From Aliiglaciecola sp. M165 (lineage in GTDB: Bacteria; Pseudomonadota; Gammaproteobacteria; Enterobacterales; Alteromonadaceae): DNA of 64,000 nucleotides. Made by a program: the position numbers and the translations under genes. Shown piece by piece: positions 54,229 to 63,387 of this stretch; the first letter of the stretch is position 1, and the number at the start of each line of letters is the position of its first letter. The stretch covers positions 248,001 to 312,000 of the forward strand of contig NZ_VKKH01000001.1 in assembly GCF_007197995.1 (NCBI RefSeq), given 5' to 3'. The notes under the pieces are model-generated. The model had not been told where the DNA came from, did not search any database, and saw only the letters and a program-made list of their open reading frames with translations.

Positions 54229-54942
54229 ATGGAAAATATACATCTGGACAAACACATTTCTCAACAATTCGATACTGATTTGGAAGGACTGAAAAGCCAG
54301 GTTCTACAAATGGGTGGCATTGTTGAACAACAAATTTTAGATTCTGTAAAAGCCATTGAGTCGGGTGACAGTCAGTTAGCTGAGCGCGTTATCCAAATTG
54401 AAGACGACGTGGATTTACGAGAAGTAGCCCTAGACGAAAACTGCACAACCGTGCTGGTGCGCCGTCAACCTGCAGCGTCTGACCTACGCATGGTGCTAAC
54501 CGTGATAAAAATGACCCGCGACCTTGAACGCATCGGAGACGAAGCACAAAAGATTGCCAAAATGGCTATCTCTTTAACCGAATCCGGTGCGGCTCCCAGT
54601 GGCTATGAAGAAGTCAGGCACATGGGTGCCCTCGTACAACAAATGGTTAATTCTGCTCTAGATGCCTTTGCTCGCTTTGACGCAGATAAAGCGCTAGATG
54701 TTGCCAAACAAGATAAAAAGGTAGACCGGGAATACAAAAGCGCCATGCGCGAGATTGTTACCTACATGATGGAAGATCCTCGCTCGATTACCCGCTCAAT
54801 GAATATTATTTGGGCGCTACGCTCGCTTGAACGCATCGGCGACCATGCGCGAAATTTATCTGAGCATATCATTTATCTGGTTCGTGGATTGGACGTTCGT
54901 CATGACAGCATCAAAGAGATAGAAAAGAAACTTCATCGTTAG
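54229..54942 (+). CDS. phoU: Phosphate signalling protein PhoU
   Basis: A 237-residue, all-helical protein with two PhoU repeats. Metal-binding-type motifs are visible in RMVLTVIKMTRDLERIGDEA and RSMNIIWALRSLERIGDHAR. PhoU links Pst transport state to PhoR and lowers Pho signalling when phosphate is plentiful. TAGGAG lies 9 nt before the ATG, 17 nt after pstB. phoB and phoR are not in the window. Confidence 0.96.
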   Translation: MENIHLDKHISQQFDTDLEGLKSQVLQMGGIVEQQILDSVKAIESGDSQLAERVIQIEDDVDLREVALDENCTTVLVRRQPAASDLRMVLTVIKMTRDLERIGDEAQKIAKMAISLTESGAAPSGYEEVRHMGALVQQMVNSALDAFARFDADKALDVAKQDKKVDREYKSAMREIVTYMMEDPRSITRSMNIIWALRSLERIGDHARNLSEHIIYLVRGLDVRHDSIKEIEKKLHR

Positions 54943-54955
54943 TATGAAAAACTAG

Positions 54956-55029
54956 CTAAACTTAGCTTCACGAAGTTTAGGTAGCGATAATGTTTAAATA
55001 GCCGCACTTAGATAATGCGGCTTTTTTTT
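54956..55029 (+). terminator. Tandem hairpins, second one the terminator of the pst operon
   Basis: CTAAACTT (54956-54963) with AAGTTTAG (54973-54980) forms a first 8-bp hairpin. AGCCGCA (55000-55006) with TGCGGCT (55016-55022) followed by eight T is a standard Rho-independent terminator. The remainder of the 378-nt gap to the porin holds its Pho box and leader. Confidence 0.88.
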
Positions 55030-55100
55030 GCGAACCAAAAGAGGCCCAACAACAGTTAAATTAAATATCTGCTATGACTTTAATAAATCTTTCACATAAC

Positions 55101-55137
55101 TGTCATATTGTCATATTTTTGTAATATTACTGAAATA
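55101..55137 (+). promoter_or_regulatory. Pho box upstream of the OprP-like porin
   Basis: TGTCATA (55109), TGTAATA (55120) and TGAAATA (55131) are spaced exactly 11 nt apart, and a further TGTCATAT lies directly upstream at 55101. The pattern fits PhoB binding. It lies about 185 nt before the porin ATG, leaving a long leader. Confidence 0.75.
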
Positions 55138-55320
55138 TAGTCTTGGACGATTTTTGAGGGTGACCTTGTTTAATGTGTAAAAATGTTAATTCGAATAAAC
55201 AACCACCGTCATTAACAAATTGCTACTTATCGTAAATTACTAATCGGCCCGCAGCGTACACGTTGTTTGACGTAGCTTTTAACAGCAATTTGAGAAAAGC
55301 ACACACTGGAGAACACTTTT

Positions 55321-56679
55321 ATGAAGTATACAAAAATAGCAGCATCAGTCATGTTAGTGGCTGGCCTAGCGCCAAACGCTACATTTGCAGCAAATATATC
55401 TGATGCTGAAGCCACAGCACTTATCGAGCGATTGAAGAAGCTTGAACAGGAAGTGGTTACGCTTCGTAGTAAATTGAATAATTCAGAATCTGAAAATACG
55501 CAGAAAAGTGATGCTCAGGTTCCTGCCAAGAAAACTGAATCGGCTAGCAACGTTACTTCTGTCAACTGGAAAGGTGCTCCAGAAGTAAAAGGAAAAGATG
55601 GTTGGAGCGTGAAACCTCGTGGCCGTATGTTGTACGATTTTGCCAATTTGTCTTCAGTGCCAGATACTATCGACATTCCAGGCGAAGGATTCTCAAACGA
55701 AGCCCGACGTGTACGTATTGGTATTCAAGGAACCATGCCTGGTGGCTTTGGTTATAAACTGGAAACCGATTTACCCGGCGGCACTTCTTTGACTGACGCC
55801 TACATCAGCTACAAAAATGACAACTGGAAGTTTACCTTTGGTCAACACAATAACTTCCAAAGCTTTGAAGAGCTAACCAGCAGCAACGACAGTAGCTTCA
55901 TTGAGCGTGCAGCCTTTACTGATGCTTTTGGCTTTCAACGCAAATTAGGTATTTCTGCAGCGACCAAAGTCGGTAGTTTAAATGTTCAGGCTGGTATCTT
56001 TACTGATAACTTAGATGACCTTGACGATGGCAACGAAAGTATTAGCTTAGACACTCGCGTCTTTGCATCACCTAAAGTTGATGGTATGCAAATGCACTTT
56101 GGTGGCTCGCTTCACATGCGCGATTTAGGTGACAGCATAGATACCGTTCGCTACCGCGCTCGCCCTATGGTACACAGTGTAGACACACGTTTTATCAACA
56201 CTGACCGCATTGCCGGTGCGCAAAAAGAAAATAGCTATGGTTTAGAAGCCGGAGTTATCGCTGGTCGTTTCCATGCAATGGCAGAAGTACATACTGTTAA
56301 AGTGGACCGCGATGGATTTGATGACCCATCATTCTTTGGCGGTGCGATTGAAGCAGGTTACTTCCTAACCAATGACACACGCCAGTACAAAGGCGGCGTT
56401 TTCAAAGGTGTAAAAGTTAGCGAACCCGTTAGCGCTGGTGGTATCGGTGCATGGCAGGTAAACCTTCGCTTTGACCGTCTAGATCTTGAAGATGGCGACA
56501 TTGTCGGCGGCACACAAGACGCATACATGGCATCACTGATTTGGACCCCAATTAACAATGTACGTTTCTTGCTTCAATACGGCCACCTTTCTTACAGCAA
56601 TGCAATGGACATTGTTGAAGGTGCTCCGAATGACTTTTCAGTTAACGTATTGGGCGCTAGAACACAGGTTAGCTTCTAA
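55321..56679 (+). CDS. Phosphate-selective porin, OprP/OprO family
   Basis: An outer-membrane barrel of 452 residues. It has a signal peptide (cut near TFA-A) and a periplasmic coiled coil at about 29-60 (ALIERLKKLEQEVVTLRSKL) as in OprP, which trimerises. The barrel has alternating strands with PRGRMLYDFANLSS, NEARRVRIGIQGTMPGGFGY, KLETDLPGG, FTFGQHNNFQSFEELTSSND and the final NVLGARTQVSF ending in Phe, the BAM signal. The upstream Pho box and the adjacent pst operon support phosphate or polyphosphate uptake. Confidence 0.92.
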   Translation: MKYTKIAASVMLVAGLAPNATFAANISDAEATALIERLKKLEQEVVTLRSKLNNSESENTQKSDAQVPAKKTESASNVTSVNWKGAPEVKGKDGWSVKPRGRMLYDFANLSSVPDTIDIPGEGFSNEARRVRIGIQGTMPGGFGYKLETDLPGGTSLTDAYISYKNDNWKFTFGQHNNFQSFEELTSSNDSSFIERAAFTDAFGFQRKLGISAATKVGSLNVQAGIFTDNLDDLDDGNESISLDTRVFASPKVDGMQMHFGGSLHMRDLGDSIDTVRYRARPMVHSVDTRFINTDRIAGAQKENSYGLEAGVIAGRFHAMAEVHTVKVDRDGFDDPSFFGGAIEAGYFLTNDTRQYKGGVFKGVKVSEPVSAGGIGAWQVNLRFDRLDLEDGDIVGGTQDAYMASLIWTPINNVRFLLQYGHLSYSNAMDIVEGAPNDFSVNVLGARTQVSF

Positions 56680-56740
56680 ATCTTAGAGCAGATAGCGACT
56701 AAGCTAAACGGCTAAAAAAATCTGAATTGACAATTTGAAA

Positions 56741-56768
56741 CCACCTGAGTACTTCAGGTGGTTTTTTT
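56741..56768 (+). terminator. Terminator after the porin gene
   Basis: CCACCTGA, loop GTACT, TCAGGTGG, then TTTTTTT: a perfect 8-bp stem with a T run, 61 nt after the porin stop. Confidence 0.92.
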
Positions 56769-56908
56769 GTTGTTTCCCTTCAAGTATTGGCGATTCACCT
56801 TAACGTGCTTATTAAAGCCGCTTCACTTGGCATTTGTTAAAATATGCAAGCCAAATCAAAACTTATATCAGGCAAACGCACCACTGCAATTTCTTAATTT
56901 TTCGCAAT

Positions 56909-56934
56909 AAAAAAGCCCTTAGTTCAAGGGCTTT
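56909..56934 (-). terminator. Terminator after ssb (minus strand)
   Basis: Read on the minus strand, AAAGCCCTT, loop GAACT, AAGGGCTTT then a T-rich run: a perfect 9-bp stem about 30 nt after the ssb stop. Confidence 0.9.
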
Positions 56935-56963
56935 AATCGCATTTCTCTATTTCTATTCAGAAA

Positions 56964-57524
56964 TTAAAACGGAATATCGTCATCAAAATCGAAATCCGGC
57001 TCAGCCATTGGTGGCTTTTGAGCAGGTGCTGCACCAGGGTTTTGTTGAGGAGCATTGCCGTATGGCTGTTGACCATAGTTTTGCTGACTACCTTGCTGAG
57101 GCGGTTGCTGAGCAGGCTGTTGAGCAGGTGCTTGCTGTGGACGAGGTTGGTTTTGGAATCCGCCACCCACGTTTTCGCCTTGACCACCACGACCGCCAAG
57201 CATTTGCATCTGGTCTACGATAATTTCAGTGGTGTATTTGTCCTGGCCTTGTTGATCCTGCCATTTGCGAGTTTGCAATTTACCTTCAACATAAATTTGC
57301 GAACCTTTGCGCAAGTATTCACCTGCAATTTCGGCCAAACGGCGATACATGGTTAATCTGTGCCATTCTGTGCGCTCTTGCATTTGACCTTGCTGGTCTT
57401 TCCAACTTTCGCTGGTCGCTAAACTTAAATTGGCCACTGCATTGCCATTTGGCATGTATCTAACTTCTGGATCTTGTCCAATATTACCGACAAGAATAAC
57501 TTTATTAACACCTTTAGATGCCAT
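56964..57524 (-). CDS. ssb: Single-stranded DNA-binding protein SSB
   Basis: A 186-residue protein. The OB fold at about 1-112 begins [20 protein letters not shown], with [20 protein letters not shown] then [12 protein letters not shown] Gln/Pro/Gly-rich disordered linker (about 115-170) follows, and the tail ends DFDDDIPF, the partner-binding peptide. It protects ssDNA and recruits repair and replication proteins. It starts only 11 nt after the MFS gene on the same strand, so it is cotranscribed or uses a promoter inside that gene. Confidence 0.97.
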   Translation of the reverse strand: MASKGVNKVILVGNIGQDPEVRYMPNGNAVANLSLATSESWKDQQGQMQERTEWHRLTMYRRLAEIAGEYLRKGSQIYVEGKLQTRKWQDQQGQDKYTTEIIVDQMQMLGGRGGQGENVGGGFQNQPRPQQAPAQQPAQQPPQQGSQQNYGQQPYGNAPQQNPGAAPAQKPPMAEPDFDFDDDIPF

Positions 57525-57535
57525 GATAACTCCTA

Positions 57536-58882
57536 TTAAAATTCTGTTCTGGCGATTTGTTGCGCCTTTCTCAGGTCAAATTGATTTGCGTCGACCTTCA
57601 GATAAACTGCCCCTTGTTCTGGCACTATGGTGATGTCTTTGACGCCATCTAATGCAGCCAACTTTTGATTTAGTTCTGATTGTGGTTGCTTAGAGACCTG
57701 AACGCTAAGTGTATAACGTTTTAGCCCATCAATACCATCCAAACCCATCAGTAAAATATACCAAACGACACATATTGCGATTGCAATAATAAATACTAAG
57801 TGTGGCACAAAATATTCGTTAACTAGTCCAGAAATTAATCCGCCTGCGAAGGCACCAAAAAATTGGAAACTCGCATAGGTACCCATTGCGGAACCTTTCT
57901 TTCCTGCGGGCGCAATATTAGAAACCATTGCTGGTAAATTTGCTTCAAGATAATTAAAGCCTGTGAAGAAAATTACCGCTGAAATTGTCAGATACAAAAG
58001 CGTTGAAGACGACCAAAAACCAACAAAAGATAAAGCCAATAACAGTAAGGCTAACATTAAGACGGTGTTGCCTTGTACCTTTCGGTTAATCATCATCAAC
58101 AGGCTTAAACCCACAATCGATAAAATCAAGATGGGCAAATACCATTGCCACTGGGAAGCTAACCCTAGCTGCTCTTCAACCAACATGCTTGGCAACATCA
58201 CAAAGAGTAAGGTGATCAACATATGCAGTAAACACACACTTAAGTTTAAGCGCATAAGTTGCGGGTGTTTGATCAATTTTGATACATCTTTTAGTGTCGG
58301 CAATGTATCACCAGAAGGCGCGTGATTAGCGCCATTTGGCACTAGCCACCAAACCAAAGGCAAACATAACGCGGCTAACACTGCTGTAATAGTAAATATT
58401 CCCGACAGGCCATACGCGTTGGCAATTACAGGACCTAGAAGAAGTGAGAGATAAAACGAAAAGCCGATAGCAATACCTATGATCGCCATCACTTTAGCGC
58501 GCTGATTTTCCCGACTCACATCAGCGGCCAATGCCATAATAGCGCCAGCAATCGCGCCTGCCCCTTGTAACATTCGACCAACCACCAACATCAGCATGCT
58601 GTCTGCCATTGCAGCAATAATACTGCCAATACAGAACACGCATAAACCACCCATAATGATAGGTTTTCTTCCAAATTTGTCTGAAAACATACCCATTGGA
58701 ATTTGTAAAATCGCTTGGGTCAATCCATATCCGCCAATAGCCACACCAACCAGCAGTGCGGAGTAGTCAGGGTAGTCTTTGGCCAAGATTGCCAGTACTG
58801 GCATCACCATAAACAAGCCCAACATCCTCAGGACGTAGACAAATGCAAGGGAGATGGCAGCACGAATTTCAGTAGCGTTCAA
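57536..58882 (-). CDS. YajR-like MFS transporter with C-terminal YAM-type domain
   Basis: A 448-residue transporter with 12 helices. Motif A between helices 2 and 3 is [17 protein letters not shown], preceded by [19 protein letters not shown]. The last about 65 residues (from [20 protein letters not shown] to [18 protein letters not shown]) form a soluble ferredoxin-like domain as in E. coli YajR (454 residues). The substrate is unknown for the family. The order uvrA-divergent-MFS-ssb is common in related genomes. Confidence 0.9.
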   Translation of the reverse strand: MNATEIRAAISLAFVYVLRMLGLFMVMPVLAILAKDYPDYSALLVGVAIGGYGLTQAILQIPMGMFSDKFGRKPIIMGGLCVFCIGSIIAAMADSMLMLVVGRMLQGAGAIAGAIMALAADVSRENQRAKVMAIIGIAIGFSFYLSLLLGPVIANAYGLSGIFTITAVLAALCLPLVWWLVPNGANHAPSGDTLPTLKDVSKLIKHPQLMRLNLSVCLLHMLITLLFVMLPSMLVEEQLGLASQWQWYLPILILSIVGLSLLMMINRKVQGNTVLMLALLLLALSFVGFWSSSTLLYLTISAVIFFTGFNYLEANLPAMVSNIAPAGKKGSAMGTYASFQFFGAFAGGLISGLVNEYFVPHLVFIIAIAICVVWYILLMGLDGIDGLKRYTLSVQVSKQPQSELNQKLAALDGVKDITIVPEQGAVYLKVDANQFDLRKAQQIARTEF

Positions 58883-59169
58883 AACGAGTCACGATTCTTT
58901 TAGGTGTTTTGGGTTTTCAATCTGTTGTGTGGGCAAGGTATGTCAGAAACTAACCTTTTATCGCATTAAAACAGTGCGCTAAAAAAGTATTGCTTACTTC
59001 GCCGAATAACGGACGCGAAGTTTACCACAGCATATTAGGGTGTGATAGCAACAGCTTTTGTAAAAAGCAGAAAAGTTTTACGGCTTTTTCATTTTTTATA
59101 GTGTTGCCAATAGAGCAAGGTTGGCAAATATGTAATACTCGATCTTTTGCTTTGGCCAATTCTGATTCC
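58883..59169. promoter_or_regulatory. Divergent control region of MFS-ssb and uvrA
   Basis: 287 nt. I searched by eye for a LexA box of the CTGT-N8-ACAG type and found none; CTGTTGTGTGGGCAAG near 58921 has only the left half. A 7-bp inverted repeat ACTTCGC / GCGAAGT (58996-59002, 59015-59021) is present. An open frame continues from uvrA up to 58990 but has no UvrA-like sequence and is taken as leader. Confidence 0.5.
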
Positions 59170-62010
59170 ATGGATAAAATTGAAGTTCGCGGTGCGCGCA
59201 CCCACAATCTGAAGAATATTGATCTCACTCTTCCTCGCGATAAATTGATCGTCATTACCGGACTTTCTGGATCGGGAAAATCTTCTTTAGCTTTCGATAC
59301 ACTTTATGCCGAAGGGCAACGCAGATACGTAGAATCACTGTCTGCTTATGCTCGGCAGTTTTTATCGATGATGGAAAAGCCCGACGTCGACCACATTGAA
59401 GGTTTGTCCCCGGCGATTTCAATCGAACAGAAGTCGACCTCTCACAATCCTCGTTCAACTGTTGGTACCATTACTGAGATATATGATTATCTTAGATTAT
59501 TGTACGCCCGTGTTGGCGAGCCTCGATGTCCAACTCACGAAGTCCCTCTTGCCGCGCAAACTGTCAGTCAAATGGTCGACAGAGTGATGGAAATGGAAGA
59601 AGGCAGCAAATTAATGCTGTTGGCGCCGGTGGTGCAAGACCGTAAAGGTGAGCACATCAAAACCCTTGAGGGCCTAGCAGCACAAGGTTATATAAGAGCT
59701 AGGATCGATGGCGAAGTTTGTGATCTGTCCGATCCACCTGAGCTCGACCTACACAAAAAACACTCCATTGAGGTGGTCGTTGACCGTTTCAAAGTGCGGG
59801 ACGACCTGGCATTGCGTTTGGCCGAGTCGTTTGAAACAGCACTGCAATTGTCCAGTGGTACGGCAAAAGTTGCGTGGATGGACGAGCCTGATAAAGAAGC
59901 TCTGGTATTTTCGGCTAACTTTGCCTGTCCACATTGTGGCTACAGTATGTCTGAGCTGGAACCTCGATTGTTTTCATTTAACAATCCTGCTGGCGCGTGC
60001 CAAACGTGCGATGGTTTAGGTACACGACAGTTTTTCGATCCGACGCGTATTGTCAGTAATGACGAGCTAAGTCTCTCCGGCGGAGCAATTCGTGGCTGGG
60101 ACAAACGCAGCTATTATTATTTCCAAATGCTCCAGGCCGTAGCTGACCATTACGGATTTGACCTTACCGTGCCATTTTCACAGCTAGACAAAAAAGCACA
60201 GGATGTAGTGCTGTTTGGCAGTAAGGGCACATCAATTAAATTTAAATACATTAACGACCGCGGCGACATTATGGAACGCAAACATCCGTTTGAGGGCATT
60301 ATCCCCAATATGGAGAGGCGTTACCGTGAAACGGAATCTAACGCCGTGCGTGAAGAGCTGGCTAAATATTTAAGTCAACAGCATTGCAATAGCTGTAATG
60401 GTGCTCGTTTGCGTTTAGAAGCGCGCAACGTATTTTTGGGTCAAACGACACTCCCTACCATCACCAATATGTCAATTTCCGAAGCTTTGGATTTCTTCTC
60501 AGACTTGTCCTTGAGCGGTCAACGGGCACAAATTGCTGATAAAATTCTCAAAGAAATCAACGATCGACTCAGCTTCCTGGTTAACGTTGGACTTAATTAC
60601 CTGTCGATGTCCCGCAGCGCAGATACGCTCTCAGGTGGTGAAGCCCAAAGGATCCGCTTAGCAAGCCAGATAGGCGCTGGTTTAGTTGGTGTAATGTATG
60701 TGCTAGATGAACCCTCAATAGGGCTACATCAACGAGACAACGAACGACTGCTCAAAACATTGCGTCACTTACGGGATCTTGGTAATACTGTGATCGTTGT
60801 TGAGCACGATGAAGATGCCATTAAAGAAGCTGACTATGTTGTGGATATTGGCCCTGGCGCTGGCGTTCATGGAGGCCAAATTGTCGCACAAGGATCACTT
60901 CAAGATATTTTAGATAGTGAAGACTCACTCACTGGAAAGTACCTGTCGGGAAGGGAGGAAATATCGGTTCCTGATACACGTCACGAAGTAAAAGATGACC
61001 TCTGGGTAGAGTTAAAGGGAGCATCGGGTAACAACCTGCAACAGGTGGATTTGCGTATACCCATCGGGTTGATGACTTGTGTGACAGGAGTGTCAGGGTC
61101 TGGAAAGTCGACGCTAGTAAACGATACTTTTTATAAACTCGCACACCATGAACTTAATGGCGCGACCACTGGGGAACCGGCCCCCTACACTTCCATATCG
61201 GGCCTAGAACATTTGGATAAAGTCGTTGATATTGACCAAAGCCCAATCGGTCGTACGCCTCGCTCTAACCCTGCAACCTATGCTGGGATTTTCACTCCCA
61301 TCAGAGAGTTATTTTCAGGCACACAAGAGTCACGCTCTCGTGGTTACAAACCCGGTCGCTTTAGTTTCAATGTTAAAGGCGGTCGTTGTGAGGCATGCCA
61401 GGGCGACGGTGTAATCAAAGTTGAAATGCACTTTTTGCCAGATGTGTATGTACCGTGCGACGTCTGTAAGGGCAAACGATACAATCGCGAAACCTTAGAA
61501 GTACTTTATAAAGGCAAAAATATCAATCAAGTGCTCGACATGACCGTTGAAGATGCACGGGCATTCTTTGATGCAATACCAGCAATTTCTCGCAAGCTAC
61601 AAACGCTTATGGACGTCGGTTTGTCCTATATACGGCTGGGGCAATCTGCGACGACTTTGTCTGGCGGTGAAGCTCAGCGGGTCAAGCTTGCCAAAGAATT
61701 ATCGAAACGAGATACCGGACAAACTTTATATATTCTCGATGAACCTACCACAGGGCTACATTTCCACGATATAAAACAACTGCTGCAAGTGCTGCACAGG
61801 TTGCGTGATCACGGTAATACCGTTGTGGTGATCGAACATAATTTAGATGTAGTGAAAACTGCGGATTGGATTGTTGATCTGGGTCCTGAAGGCGGCTCAG
61901 GGGGCGGCCAAATAATTGCGCAAGGTACACCAGAAACAATTTGCAAAGTGAAGAAGTCTCACACTGCACATTTTTTGAAACCCATTTTAGACAAAGCTAA
62001 ACAGCAATAA
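59170..62010 (+). CDS. uvrA: Excinuclease ABC subunit UvrA
   Basis: A nucleotide-excision-repair damage sensor of 946 residues from the ATG at 59170, matching E. coli UvrA (940) and beginning with the family start [22 protein letters not shown] domain 1 has Walker [20 protein letters not shown] and, after the UvrB-binding region and zinc finger (CPHCGYS, CQTCDG), the signature [22 protein letters not shown] domain 2 has [15 protein letters not shown], the second zinc finger CEACQGDG and [10 protein letters not shown], the signature [15 protein letters not shown] and Walker [13 protein letters not shown]. It forms UvrA2B with UvrB. No obvious ribosome-binding site or LexA box was found upstream. 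Confidence 0.97.
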   Translation: MDKIEVRGARTHNLKNIDLTLPRDKLIVITGLSGSGKSSLAFDTLYAEGQRRYVESLSAYARQFLSMMEKPDVDHIEGLSPAISIEQKSTSHNPRSTVGTITEIYDYLRLLYARVGEPRCPTHEVPLAAQTVSQMVDRVMEMEEGSKLMLLAPVVQDRKGEHIKTLEGLAAQGYIRARIDGEVCDLSDPPELDLHKKHSIEVVVDRFKVRDDLALRLAESFETALQLSSGTAKVAWMDEPDKEALVFSANFACPHCGYSMSELEPRLFSFNNPAGACQTCDGLGTRQFFDPTRIVSNDELSLSGGAIRGWDKRSYYYFQMLQAVADHYGFDLTVPFSQLDKKAQDVVLFGSKGTSIKFKYINDRGDIMERKHPFEGIIPNMERRYRETESNAVREELAKYLSQQHCNSCNGARLRLEARNVFLGQTTLPTITNMSISEALDFFSDLSLSGQRAQIADKILKEINDRLSFLVNVGLNYLSMSRSADTLSGGEAQRIRLASQIGAGLVGVMYVLDEPSIGLHQRDNERLLKTLRHLRDLGNTVIVVEHDEDAIKEADYVVDIGPGAGVHGGQIVAQGSLQDILDSEDSLTGKYLSGREEISVPDTRHEVKDDLWVELKGASGNNLQQVDLRIPIGLMTCVTGVSGSGKSTLVNDTFYKLAHHELNGATTGEPAPYTSISGLEHLDKVVDIDQSPIGRTPRSNPATYAGIFTPIRELFSGTQESRSRGYKPGRFSFNVKGGRCEACQGDGVIKVEMHFLPDVYVPCDVCKGKRYNRETLEVLYKGKNINQVLDMTVEDARAFFDAIPAISRKLQTLMDVGLSYIRLGQSATTLSGGEAQRVKLAKELSKRDTGQTLYILDEPTTGLHFHDIKQLLQVLHRLRDHGNTVVVIEHNLDVVKTADWIVDLGPEGGSGGGQIIAQGTPETICKVKKSHTAHFLKPILDKAKQQ

Positions 62011-62027
62011 AAAGAGAGTCGTGCTTT

Positions 62028-62432
62028 ATGTTAATGGAACAATTTAACGTCAGATTTTATGAAACCGATGGACTCGCACACGTCAGTAATACTGTCGTAG
62101 TCGGTTGGTTTGAAACTGGCCGCGAACCTATTTTTCGGATGTTCACTCCTGAACTGGATTTACAAAACTGGCCATTGATTTTAGCCAGTTATAATGTCGA
62201 TTTTTTGAGCCAAATTTATTACGGCAAAGCTGTAGAAATTCGCACCTATGTTAGCCGCATTGGTAATAGCTCTTTCGAAACCTTGCAGGAAGTATGGCAA
62301 GACGGAATCAAGTGTGCCGCAGGTAAAACAACATTAGTGCGATTTGACTACACCCTTAATAAGGCAGTTCCCATTGATGACCATGTTAAAGAGCAACTGC
62401 AAGAGCACATGTTAGACAGTGACAAGGCGTAA
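62028..62432 (+). CDS. Hotdog-fold acyl-CoA thioesterase (4HBT family)
   Basis: A 134-residue single hotdog domain. RFYETDGLAHVSNTVVVGWF carries the catalytic Asp14 and His18 of the YbgC/4HBT pattern (normally Y-x-D-x-x-x-H-V-N-N). The later SYNVDFLSQIYYGKAVEIRT is the typical substrate strand. It hydrolyses an acyl-CoA or releases a fatty acid; the substrate is unknown. It starts 18 nt after uvrA and 6 nt before the oxygenase gene, so it forms a small unit with the latter. Confidence 0.88.
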   Translation: MLMEQFNVRFYETDGLAHVSNTVVVGWFETGREPIFRMFTPELDLQNWPLILASYNVDFLSQIYYGKAVEIRTYVSRIGNSSFETLQEVWQDGIKCAAGKTTLVRFDYTLNKAVPIDDHVKEQLQEHMLDSDKA

Positions 62433-62437
62433 ACACT

Positions 62438-63133
62438 ATGACAGATTTTATAGAAGTCATTGAAAATGCGATCCCGACCGAATTATGCCAACGCTTTATT
62501 CAACGTTTTGAGAGCAGCCCTAACACCAGTGCAGGTCGCACTGGTGGCGGGGTAGACACCGACAAAAAACGTAGTCTGGATGTTTCTGTTGTACAAAATC
62601 CTGAGTTTCAAACGGAATACCAAGCGTTGCTTCCTTTGTTATCGGGGCAATTGATACGCTATTTTGAGAAGTACTTTTTTGCCCTGATTGGCCCCATAGG
62701 ATTGACAGTCGCAGATCCTAAAACCGGACAACCAGTAAAGTTGACTCAGGAAAACTTTGCGACCGTAGGCAAACCTAACCTACAAAATCTTGTGCAATAT
62801 CTTTTTAGAATAGGCGATATTAACGCACAAAAATACGATGCCAATCACGGCGGTTACCCTTATTGGCATTCTGAAGTCTACCCCCAGGCGGGCCACAATG
62901 ACGCTTTACATCGCATTTTGCTGTTTATGTATTACCTAAACGATGTTGAAGAGGGCGGCACGACAGATTTTTATTATCAAAATAAAAGCATACAGCCAAA
63001 AGCAGGCACCATGGTGATAGCCCCTGCCTACTTCACCCATACCCACAGAGGTTCTGTGCCGGTGTCTAATGATAAATACATTTTGACGTCGTGGGTTTTG
63101 TTTAACTCAGCTGATAAAATTTATACTGGCTAG
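62438..63133 (+). CDS. 2OG-Fe(II) oxygenase of the prolyl 4-hydroxylase type
   Basis: A 231-residue double-stranded beta-helix oxygenase. The iron site appears as His144-Ser-Glu146 in YPYWHSEVYPQ and His203 in AYFTHTHRGSVPVS, with Arg204 or the later Lys as the 2-oxoglutarate anchor. The segment ILLFMYYLNDVEEGGTTDFY and IQPKAGTMVIAP are P4H family strands. The first ligand pair is H-x-E where H-x-D is usual. Product and substrate are unknown; protein or peptide hydroxylation is typical of the family. Confidence 0.85.
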   Translation: MTDFIEVIENAIPTELCQRFIQRFESSPNTSAGRTGGGVDTDKKRSLDVSVVQNPEFQTEYQALLPLLSGQLIRYFEKYFFALIGPIGLTVADPKTGQPVKLTQENFATVGKPNLQNLVQYLFRIGDINAQKYDANHGGYPYWHSEVYPQAGHNDALHRILLFMYYLNDVEEGGTTDFYYQNKSIQPKAGTMVIAPAYFTHTHRGSVPVSNDKYILTSWVLFNSADKIYTG

Positions 63134-63218
63134 ACGCCATCACTTGGCATCACAATAGACAGACTCTTGCTTATACGATTGCAACGTCAAGGTGTTTACA
63201 TCACTAAACGAAACACGT

Positions 63219-63345
63219 CATTATCCCGGCGCAGGCTAGTTTCTTTTAACATGATATTCTGTTTAATAGATTCCCGCCTAAGAGCTTCGCGGGCATGACC
63301 GTTAGGTTAGCGCTTCGCGGGAACGACGGTTAGGTTAGCTCTTCG
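63219..63345. repeat. Tandem 28-bp repeat with REP-like CCCG motifs
   Basis: Two adjacent 28-bp units (63281-63308 and 63309-63336) match at 24 of 28 positions and share GCTTCGCGGG and GTTAGGTT. A third partial unit, AGCTCTTCG, follows at 63337. CGTCATTATCCCGGCG at 63219 and ATTCCCGCCT at 63270 are similar to the dispersed CATTCCCGCG-type elements of gammaproteobacteria. They lie between convergent genes and may be a decayed REP/MITE. Confidence 0.6.
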
Positions 63346-63387
63346 ATAACAACATTCAAAGATGAGAATTTACAAACAGCGTAAATT

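Noticed and set aside
58921-58936. Candidate LexA box CTGTTGTGTGGGCAAG
   Set aside because: Only the left half-site matches; the right half is CAAG instead of ACAG.
58990-59169. 60-residue N-terminal extension of UvrA
   Set aside because: UvrA proteins begin at [14 protein letters not shown]; the added part has no homologous look and would make the protein too long.
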